A DNA stretch of 6,374 nt from an uncultured Bacteroidales bacterium (lineage in GTDB: Bacteria > Bacteroidota > Bacteroidia > Bacteroidales > Bacteroidaceae). The DNA lies in the NCBI GenBank assembly GCA_937995875.1, contig CALKIW010000031.1:1-6374 (forward strand), written 5' to 3'. Below, piece after piece: positions 1 through 6,044 of the stretch. The position numbers and the translations under genes were made by a program. The first letter of the stretch is position 1, and every line of letters begins with the position of its first letter. The notes beneath the pieces are model-generated. The model searched no databases and was not told the DNA's origin. It saw only the letters and a list, made by a program, of their open reading frames with translations.

Positions 1-340
1 TCCCGCAGGTCTATATGAAAAATGCGATGTCGCCTTTTTGAGGGTCGACTACGTAAATCCTGTCGCCGTCGGCCAACACCGACCGTGCTATGGAGTGGCT
101 GGGAAGCGTGTGGCAATTCCATCGGTAGCCGTCAAAGGAGAGCACGCCCTTCTGGTTGCCAAAAAAGAGTTGGCCGGAAGCCGACTGCGTGACCGACCAG
201 TTTTGCAGTCCGCCATCGTAACTCGATTGTGAATAGTTGGACACGATTGGCATGAAACCGATTGTGCCTGAGAATGCCAACACCCCTGCGTGGCATAGCA
301 AGAAAAGCGTTATAAGGATGTGTTTTAAGCTGTTTTTCAC
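1..340 (-). pseudogene. 5' fragment of a LuxR-type sensor/propeller transcriptional regulator, interrupted by a stop
   Basis: Reading leftward from a GTG at 340..338, the frame encodes 109 residues and stops at TAG (13..11). The start gives a good signal peptide (K-rich n-region, hydrophobic ILITLFLLCHAGVLA core). The mature part has the pattern of the first blade of Bacteroidetes 'ligand-binding sensor domain' regulators: FMPIVSNYSQSSYDGGLQNW, then FFGNQKGVLSFDGYRW, then IARSVLADGDRIYV. From family knowledge, the FGN..G.L.FDG..W form is typical of the single-protein type (two-component-regulator propellers, Y_Y_Y domain, C-terminal LuxR helix-turn-helix), not of hybrid two-component systems. 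Such proteins are usually near 900-1000 residues, so a 109-residue product is not a whole member. The end (VVDPQKGDIAFFI, stop) departs from the family, and the other two frames are open from there to the window edge, so a frameshift in or near the T5 run (complement of 18-22) is possible. A sequencing error or a true pseudogene cannot be told apart here. Divergent placement next to susC suggests it was the PUL regulator. An ATG at 394..392 is in frame but lies inside the predicted promoter. Confidence 0.6.
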
Positions 341-347
341 TGACAGA

Positions 348-364
348 GTCGTATTTAATACGAC
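348..364. promoter_or_regulatory. 17-bp perfect palindrome, candidate operator
   Basis: GTCGTATT-T-AATACGAC is a perfect inverted repeat with 8-bp arms and a single central base. It abuts the -7 box of the minus-strand promoter and spans its predicted transcription start (~357), a classical position for a repressor or autoregulatory operator. The arm sequence GTCGTA recurs twice more upstream of susC (444-449 and 482-487). An RNA hairpin role in the short leader is less likely because the loop would be only one base. Confidence 0.45.
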
Positions 365-395
365 AAATATAGTAGAATTAGCATTAAGGTCCAAA
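364..395 (-). promoter_or_regulatory. Bacteroidetes-type promoter of the divergent regulator gene
   Basis: On the minus strand a -33 TTTG (395..392) is followed after 20 bp by TATATTTG (371..364), an exact match to the Bacteroidetes -7 consensus TAnnTTTG. Transcription should start about 357, giving a leader of roughly 17 nt before the GTG at 340. This placement decides the start codon: the in-frame ATG at 394..392 overlaps the -33 box and would not be on the transcript. Assignment is by motif only. Confidence 0.6.
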
Positions 396-443
396 CTTTT
401 CTTCGACTTTTTACAACTTGAGTATCAATTAATTATAGAGTAT

Positions 444-490
444 GTCGTAGTGAAATCGTAGTGTAGAATATAGTGAAAGTAGTCGTAGCG
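444..490 (+). repeat. Cluster of GTCGTA / TAGTG direct repeats upstream of the susC promoter
   Basis: TCGTAGTG occurs at 445-452 and 456-463. TAGTG occurs at 448-452, 459-463 and 471-475 (spacing 11 and 12 bp, about one helical turn). TAGTGAAA occurs at 448-455 and 471-478. GTCGTAG occurs at 444-450 and 482-488. The cluster ends about 11 bp before the predicted -33 region of susC, where an activator would bind. It shares the GTCGTA hexamer with the palindrome at 348-364. Function is inferred from position and repetition only. Confidence 0.4.
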
Positions 491-500
491 TATCTAATTA

Positions 501-532
501 CTTGTTAATATGATAAAAAACTCCTTAATTTG
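501..532 (+). promoter_or_regulatory. Probable susC promoter (weak -33/-7 match)
   Basis: The segment TTAATTTG (525-532) matches the Bacteroidetes -7 TAnnTTTG at all fixed positions except the second. A TTG (502-504, within CTTG) lies 20 bp upstream in the -33 position, where TTTG is the consensus. A transcript would start near 540 and leave a leader of about 28 nt. The imperfect boxes fit a promoter that needs an activator, and the repeat cluster just upstream fits that. No Shine-Dalgarno sequence precedes the ATG at 569, only an A-rich leader, as is usual in this phylum. Confidence 0.4.
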
Positions 533-568
533 CACCAAGACTATAAATCATTAAAGACCTAAATTACA

Positions 569-3500
569 ATGAAACAAAAACTTTTATTCTTATTGTTTGC
601 TGTCTTGATGGCTCAGTTTGGCTATGCTCAAACTCAAAACATCAAAGGCACAGTAGTAGACAAAGAAGGGTTACCGCTACCGGGTGTCACCATCAGGGTA
701 GAGGGAACTTCGAAAGGCGCCGTTACCGACATCAATGGAGAATACACCATTGCCGATGTAGCGTCGGGGGCCACGCTATCTTTTACTTATATAGGTATGA
801 AATCCCATCAGGAAAAAGCATCACCTATGATGAATGTAACACTGGAGGATGATTTCAATAATCTGGAAGATGTCGTGGTGATTGGCTATGGCTCTGCTAA
901 AGCCAAAGACCTCACTTCGCCCATCACAGTGGTGAAGGGTTCCGACATCCAGGCAGTACCCTCTGCTTCGCCGATGTCTGCCCTTCAGGGTAGGGTGGCT
1001 GGTGTAAACGTTGTGAATAGCGGTTCACCGGGTAGCGCACCTACTGTAAGAATACGCGGAGCCGGCTCGTTCAAGAACTCTTCTCCGCTTTATGTGGTTG
1101 ATGGTATGTTCTACGACGACATCACATTCCTTAATAACGACGACATCCAGGACTTCACTATCCTCAAGGATGCATCGGCTGCCGCTATCTACGGTGTGCG
1201 CGCTGCAAACGGCGTGGTGCTCATCACCACAAAGAAGGGTGCCAAGAACCAGAAGGCTCAAATCACATACGACGGTTATGTGGGATTCCAGAACGCTTCC
1301 AACGTGCTGGAACTCTGTAACGCCAAGGAGTATGCCACAATGATGCTTGAAGGTGATTACAACTCATACGTAACACACTTCAAGAAGAGCATCGACAACT
1401 ACGGCGGCAGTTATGCCGATTCCGACTTCCACAACTGGACATACAACACCGACAACGACTGGTACGACCTGATGCTGCGCACCGCGCTTATCACCAACCA
1501 CAGCATCAGCATCAACGGTGGAACAGAGAAGGCTGCCTACTCTCTGGGCGGAAGCTACCTCTATCAGGACGGTATCATGGATGTGGACAACAACTACAAG
1601 CGTCTCAACTTCCGCGCCGCTCTTGACTACAATGCCACAAACTGGCTGAAAGTGGGCTTCAACGGAGTGTTCAGCAAGTCTGAACAGCAGGTTCCCAACA
1701 ATGCCGCTTGGCAGAAGGCATTCAACTGTCCGCCTATCGTGGCACTCTACGACGAGAACAACGACAAGGGATTCCCCGACAAATACGGTTCGCCCGATGT
1801 GCTTGGCTACACATCAAACTTCTACAACCCGATTGCGTTCGCCAAGTATTTCGACTCGAAGAACGAGAGCTACCAGGCATTGACCAACTTCTATGCACAG
1901 GTGGATTTTATTCCTAACAAGTTGAATCTGCGCACCAACTACTCTTACAGTTTCCTCTCAACACAGGGCCGTGAGTTCACTCCTGTCTACTATGTGAGCA
2001 GCTGGCAGCAGTCGGCTACGACACAGTTGAGCAAGACCGAGAACAAATATTACAACAACATCTGGGACAACACATTGACTTATAACGACCAGTTCGGCCG
2101 TCATAAGGTGGGTGCCATGGTGGGTATGTCCATGCGTCAGGAACAGTGGCGTTACCTCAAAGGTACTACCAGCAATGTTCCCGACGGCGAAAAGGAATAC
2201 TGGTACATCAAGAACGGTAACGCAGCAGGTGCTACCGTCACCGACGACGGCTATTGCTACCGCGGACTTTCCTACTTCACACGCTTGAACTACAACTTCG
2301 ACGACAAGTATCTGCTCGTGTTCACAATGCGTGCCGACGGTTCGTCAAAGTATCAGGAGAAGTGGGGTTACTTCCCGTCAGTGGGTGCTGCATGGGTACT
2401 CTCGCAGGAAGACTTCCTGAAGAACCAGAAGTGGATTGACATGTTGAAGGTGCGTGCAAGCTGGGGTAAGCTTGGTAACGACCATGTTGCGGCTTCCGAC
2501 GGTTTCAATTCGGTGAGCAGCGGCAACAAATACTCTGGCGTGTTCGGCAACACGACACTTCCCGGCTACGAGAACTCCAACTACTTCAGCTGGCTCAAGT
2601 GGGAGGTTGTTGAGGAATGGAATGCCGGCTTCAACTTCATCACGCTTGGCAACAGACTGAATGTCGATGTGGACTACTTCCACCGCATGACCAACAACGC
2701 CGTAATCTCGCCGCTTCTGCCGTTCAGCACACAGACTCTGGCAGGCAACTACGGCAAGATTCTCAATGAAGGATTCGACATCAGCCTCTCTTGGAACGAC
2801 AAACTCAACAAGGGCTTCGCTTACCATGTAGGTGTGAACATGTCCACTTTGCGCAACCGCGTAAAGGAACTCAGCGGCCACAGCATCATCAAGGGTGGCA
2901 AGACTGTGAACATCGTGGGCGAGGAGATGAACTCGTTCTACGGATTCAAGATGGCAGGCGTTTATCAGACTCAGGCTGAAATCGACGCCGACCCGATAGG
3001 AAAGGCCAACGGATGCCAGCCCGGCGACTTGAAATATGCCGACCTCGACGGTAACGGCGTGCTCGATGGCAACGACCGTACCACACTCGGTTCTTACATT
3101 CCAAACTTCACCTACGGCGTGAACCTCGGTTTCCAGTGGAAGAATCTCGACTTCGAACTCACCACATACGGCCAGACCGGAGCACAGATGTTCAACCGCA
3201 AGCGAGCTCTGAGATACGCTTCGCAGAACTACAACTTCGACAAGAACCAGTATGAAGAGCGTTGGACAGGTCCGGGCTCAACCAATTCGGCTCCTTCTGC
3301 TGCCGCATTGCTGCGCACATGGAATGTCAGCGACCAGAAATACAGCGACTACTTCGTGGAGAGCGCCGACTACTTCCGCATCCAGAATGTCACTGTCGGT
3401 TACACATTCAAGAACCTGAAGTTCGGTACATACACTCTCCCCGGCGTGCGCCTCAGCGTTACTGCCGACCGTCCGTTCACAACATTCAAGGCAAATACCT

Positions 3501-3592
3501 TCACACCTGAGTTGAGCGACAGCGAGGGATGGGACACCGAAGTGTATCCTTTGACATCTACCTACACGTTCAACGTGAAAATAAACTTCTAA
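569..3592 (+). CDS. SusC/RagA-family TonB-dependent outer-membrane transporter
   Basis: The 1007-residue protein imports bound glycan fragments across the outer membrane using TonB/ExbBD energy, paired with the SusD lipoprotein encoded next. A signal peptide covers residues 1-20 (cleavage GYA|QTQ). Residues ~24-93 are the CarboxypepD_reg-like domain common to SusC proteins. EDVVVIGYG (100-108) is the usual TonB-box-like segment. The plug domain follows (LQGRVAGVNV at ~139-148), with the SusC signature YVVDGMFYDDITFLNNDDIQ and LKDASAAAIYGVRAANGVV (~175-217). The rest is the beta-barrel, including the acidic loop DLDGNGVLDGNDR (~825-837) seen near the end of many SusC proteins, and it ends in Phe as outer-membrane barrels do. 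Length is normal and the frame is intact. Odd point: lysine codons are all AAA up to residue 113 and mainly AAG from residue 123, with a similar AAT-to-AAC change for Asn, so the 5' part may have a different history. The substrate cannot be read from this protein. Confidence 0.95.
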   Translation: MKQKLLFLLFAVLMAQFGYAQTQNIKGTVVDKEGLPLPGVTIRVEGTSKGAVTDINGEYTIADVASGATLSFTYIGMKSHQEKASPMMNVTLEDDFNNLEDVVVIGYGSAKAKDLTSPITVVKGSDIQAVPSASPMSALQGRVAGVNVVNSGSPGSAPTVRIRGAGSFKNSSPLYVVDGMFYDDITFLNNDDIQDFTILKDASAAAIYGVRAANGVVLITTKKGAKNQKAQITYDGYVGFQNASNVLELCNAKEYATMMLEGDYNSYVTHFKKSIDNYGGSYADSDFHNWTYNTDNDWYDLMLRTALITNHSISINGGTEKAAYSLGGSYLYQDGIMDVDNNYKRLNFRAALDYNATNWLKVGFNGVFSKSEQQVPNNAAWQKAFNCPPIVALYDENNDKGFPDKYGSPDVLGYTSNFYNPIAFAKYFDSKNESYQALTNFYAQVDFIPNKLNLRTNYSYSFLSTQGREFTPVYYVSSWQQSATTQLSKTENKYYNNIWDNTLTYNDQFGRHKVGAMVGMSMRQEQWRYLKGTTSNVPDGEKEYWYIKNGNAAGATVTDDGYCYRGLSYFTRLNYNFDDKYLLVFTMRADGSSKYQEKWGYFPSVGAAWVLSQEDFLKNQKWIDMLKVRASWGKLGNDHVAASDGFNSVSSGNKYSGVFGNTTLPGYENSNYFSWLKWEVVEEWNAGFNFITLGNRLNVDVDYFHRMTNNAVISPLLPFSTQTLAGNYGKILNEGFDISLSWNDKLNKGFAYHVGVNMSTLRNRVKELSGHSIIKGGKTVNIVGEEMNSFYGFKMAGVYQTQAEIDADPIGKANGCQPGDLKYADLDGNGVLDGNDRTTLGSYIPNFTYGVNLGFQWKNLDFELTTYGQTGAQMFNRKRALRYASQNYNFDKNQYEERWTGPGSTNSAPSAAALLRTWNVSDQKYSDYFVESADYFRIQNVTVGYTFKNLKFGTYTLPGVRLSVTADRPFTTFKANTFTPELSDSEGWDTEVYPLTSTYTFNVKINF

Positions 3593-3622
3593 AGATAAAC
3601 CTCAAATATAAATTGCTACACT

Positions 3623-5089
3623 ATGGAATTTATCAAGAAATCAATCATATTTACGGCGGCTGCCATCCTGATAGGTACTGCATCGTCTTGCAGCGACTAT
3701 CTCGACAAGACACCGGAAGGCAAGGTTCCTGAGACACAGGTGGACTATGCCAGCTTCGACAATATGTACCAGCCCGTTTCTGGTATGTATGCCAAAATCC
3801 GTACCAGCGGTATGCACTGGGTGATTTGGGAGATAACAACCATCCGCGACCAGGATGTTTTCAGCGGACAGTGGAACGGAAGCGACTATTACAATCTCTC
3901 GGAGTACAAATACAACGACTCTTTCTGGGGCTTCGACGAAATCTGGAAGCAGTACTACAACATTATCAAGTGTGCCAATTCTGCCATTGAAGCTCTCGAC
4001 AACTACGGCCAGCACTGCACGACAGATGCTCAGAAGGCTACCAATAAGGCCTATATCGGTGAGGTGAAGTTCATGCGTGCCTACGCTTACTTCCGTCTGG
4101 TTCAGGCTTTTGGAGCCGTTACCATCCTGCGCGACAACAACCAGACCGACCTTACACGCTCTACGGTTGATGCCGTTTACAAGTATGCCTTGGAAGATCT
4201 GGAGTACGGTATGACCTATATGCCGCGCATCCGTCCTAACCAGAGCGAGCACAAGGGTGCTGTGACAGCCTTCTCTGCCGCCACTCTTGCTGCCAAGATT
4301 TACCTCAATCAAGGCAATTACCAGAAGGTGAAGGAGCTTACGAATGACATCATCGAGCACGGTAATTTCCAGCTTTATCCTGATTATTACCAGTTGTGGA
4401 AGATTCCCGGAAAGCTCTGTGATGAGTCTATCTTCGAATGCCAGTGCACCGACTTCGGCAATGGTTCGGGCGATTTGATTGACCCGGATGCATGGTTCAA
4501 GTGCCAGGGACCCAACAACTCAGGCAGCGACATATCCGGATGGGGCGACTGCGGTATCTTGAAAGAGTTCCGCGACTGGGCTTACAACCGTGGAGAGACA
4601 GTACGCGCCACCACATCATTCCTCTTGGCTGGCGAGACAACACCCGATGGCGACTATGTACGTCCGCAGGACAACCCCTCAAAGACCGACTGCTGGAACG
4701 GTAAGGCTTACACTCCGACATGCCAGCTGACACCCGGACGCACAAAGTACGGCACAAACAACAACATCCGTATATTGCGCTATGCCGATGTGTTGCTGAT
4801 GAATGCCGAGGCAAAGATAAAGCTTGGCGAGAACGGTGATGCTCCTTTCAACGAGGTACGTCGTCGTGCTCACATGCCTGAACTGACAAATGTCACATTC
4901 GACCAGGTCATCGACGAGCGTCGTATGGAACTTTGCTGCGAGTGGGGCGAGCGTTACAACGACCTCGTACGCACCGGAAAGGCTGCCACAGAATTGAAGG
5001 GATGGTCAAAGGAAAAGGCTCTCATTCCTTTGCCTTTCAACCAGACCTCCACAATTCCCGCCCTCAGCAATGAACCTAAGAACGAGTAG
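3623..5089 (+). CDS. SusD/RagB-family glycan-binding outer-membrane lipoprotein
   Basis: The 488-residue surface lipoprotein should form the lid of the SusC transporter and bind the glycan. Residues 1-22 are a lipoprotein signal peptide with lipobox ASS-C23, followed by SDYLDKTPEGK, the common SusD N-terminus. GEVKFMRAYAYFRLVQAFG (~145-164) is the typical TPR-like helix motif of the SusD N-terminal domain (PF14322). The C-terminal SusD_RagB domain (PF07980) is seen as RILRYADVLLMNAEA (~381-395), IDERRMELCCEWGERYNDLV (430-449) and the terminal ALIPLPFNQTSTIPALSNEP. It starts 30 nt after the susC stop with no terminator between, so the two are surely co-transcribed. Length is near the family norm. 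The mature protein carries 11 cysteines besides the lipidated one, which seems many for the family. The ligand is not readable from the sequence; the downstream GH144-like gene suggests a beta-glucan. Confidence 0.95.
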   Translation: MEFIKKSIIFTAAAILIGTASSCSDYLDKTPEGKVPETQVDYASFDNMYQPVSGMYAKIRTSGMHWVIWEITTIRDQDVFSGQWNGSDYYNLSEYKYNDSFWGFDEIWKQYYNIIKCANSAIEALDNYGQHCTTDAQKATNKAYIGEVKFMRAYAYFRLVQAFGAVTILRDNNQTDLTRSTVDAVYKYALEDLEYGMTYMPRIRPNQSEHKGAVTAFSAATLAAKIYLNQGNYQKVKELTNDIIEHGNFQLYPDYYQLWKIPGKLCDESIFECQCTDFGNGSGDLIDPDAWFKCQGPNNSGSDISGWGDCGILKEFRDWAYNRGETVRATTSFLLAGETTPDGDYVRPQDNPSKTDCWNGKAYTPTCQLTPGRTKYGTNNNIRILRYADVLLMNAEAKIKLGENGDAPFNEVRRRAHMPELTNVTFDQVIDERRMELCCEWGERYNDLVRTGKAATELKGWSKEKALIPLPFNQTSTIPALSNEPKNE

Positions 5090-5122
5090 TTTGGTTTTAG
5101 AAGTATAGGTATTAGTGGAAAC

Positions 5123-5152
5123 GGAGGGCGTAATCATTACGATGCGCCCTCC
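5123..5152 (+). terminator. Strong intercistronic hairpin after susD, without a U-tract
   Basis: GGAGGGCG (5123-5130) pairs perfectly with CGCCCTCC (5145-5152), leaving a 14-nt loop that contains its own small palindrome GTAATCATTAC (5130-5140). The sequence after it is TATTTGATTACTGG, not a T-run, so this is not a canonical Rho-independent terminator. It lies in the 79-bp gap between susD and the EEP gene. It may be a partial terminator or an mRNA 3'-end stabiliser that gives more susCD than downstream mRNA. That role is inference. Confidence 0.4.
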
Positions 5153-5168
5153 TATTTGATTACTGGCT

Positions 5169-6044
5169 ATGAAAAAACGAATCTTTAATACATTATATAT
5201 ATTAGGACATTTGCGCCGTCTTTCCGCCGCCTTAATACTTCTTTCGGCTGCGACATTGGCTTATGCGCAAATAAGTGTTATGACATTCAACATCCGTCTG
5301 GACGCTTCCGTCGATGGACCCAACGTGTGGGAGAACCGCAAGGCGGCTGTGTGCGAGATGCTGAAGTATTACAATCCCGACCTGCTGGGCATGCAGGAAG
5401 TGTGTCCCAACCAGATGGACGACCTCAAGGCAGGTCTTCCCGAATATGAAGCTCTCGGTGTGGGACGTGACGACGGCAAGCATAAAGGCGAGCACAGTCC
5501 GGTGTTCTTCAACAAGAAGCGTTTCCGCCTCATCAGGCACGGCGACTTCTCTCTCAGCGAAACTCCAGAAGTGTTCGGCACAAAGGGATGGGATGCTTCC
5601 TACAACCGTGTCTGTTCCTGGGCGGTTTTGCAGGACCGTAAGACCGGCAAGAAACTGGCTTTCTTCAACACTCACCTCGACAACGACGGACAGGTGGCGC
5701 GTCGTGAGGGCATCCGTCTTGTGCTCAACCGTATCCGTCAGTATGCTCCTGGACTCCCAGCCATCATCACTGCCGACTATAACTGCTCCGACGGTGAAGC
5801 CCCGTTCACAGTTCTTCGTGAGAACGGCATGGCTAATGTGCGCGACATCGCGCCCGTAGTCTATGGCCCGTCTTACTCATGGCACGACTACGGCTGCCTC
5901 TCCATCGACCGGTGTCCGTTGCTCGACCATGTGTTTGTGAACAACAAACTGAAGTCCGACCGCTACCGTGTCGTTCAGGACAAACCTGAAAACGTGTGGC
6001 TGTCCGACCATTTCCCCGTACTCGTAAATCTTGATTATAAATGA
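5169..6044 (+). CDS. Secreted endonuclease/exonuclease/phosphatase (EEP) superfamily hydrolase
   Basis: The 291-residue protein is a metal-dependent phosphoester hydrolase of the EEP (PF03372) superfamily, in the subfamily often found near Bacteroidetes glycan genes. Residues 1-33 are a signal peptide with a long basic n-region (cleavage AYA|QIS) and no lipobox, so it is probably periplasmic or secreted. Core motifs in order: MTFNIRLD with N41; MQEV with metal ligand E77; GVGRDDGKHKGEHSPVFF (98-115); SETPEVFGTKGWDASYNR (~130-147); FNTHLD with H169; TADYN with D203 and N205; LDHVFVNN with D253; and LSDHFPV with D280/H281. All key catalytic positions appear present. Where relatives usually have GDFN, this protein has ADYN. 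The exact substrate (phosphodiester, phosphomonoester or nucleic acid) cannot be told from sequence. Its place between susCD and a GH144-like gene, with a 4-bp overlap to the latter, suggests a role in glycan processing, perhaps removing phosphoryl substituents. A general nuclease or phosphate scavenger is the alternative. Confidence 0.85.
   Translation: MKKRIFNTLYILGHLRRLSAALILLSAATLAYAQISVMTFNIRLDASVDGPNVWENRKAAVCEMLKYYNPDLLGMQEVCPNQMDDLKAGLPEYEALGVGRDDGKHKGEHSPVFFNKKRFRLIRHGDFSLSETPEVFGTKGWDASYNRVCSWAVLQDRKTGKKLAFFNTHLDNDGQVARREGIRLVLNRIRQYAPGLPAIITADYNCSDGEAPFTVLRENGMANVRDIAPVVYGPSYSWHDYGCLSIDRCPLLDHVFVNNKLKSDRYRVVQDKPENVWLSDHFPVLVNLDYK

Noticed and set aside
341..394. Regulator start at ATG 394..392, giving an 18-residue N-terminal extension
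   Set aside because: The ATG overlaps the predicted -33 box and the extension (MDLNANST...) would push the signal peptide away from the N-terminus. GTG at 340 fits better.
38..461. Plus-strand open frames at 38-232 and 237-461
   Set aside because: The first is antisense to the regulator coding frame. The second runs from it into the AT-rich promoter region. Neither resembles a known protein or has a promoter.
2378..2881. Antisense open frame of 167 codons inside susC
   Set aside because: It is a shadow of the strongly C/G-ending codon use of susC; the protein shows no recognisable domain.
3603..3634. CAAATATA at 3603-3610 as a minus-strand -7 box (TATATTTG) that could drive antisense RNA into susC
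   Set aside because: There is no TTTG at the matching -33 position (only CAAG near 3634 on the plus strand), so a chance match in an AT-rich gap is likely.
3641..4360. Antisense open frame of 239 codons inside susD
   Set aside because: It is long but lies wholly within a well-supported susD, has low-complexity Val/Leu-rich content, and has no convincing start signals.
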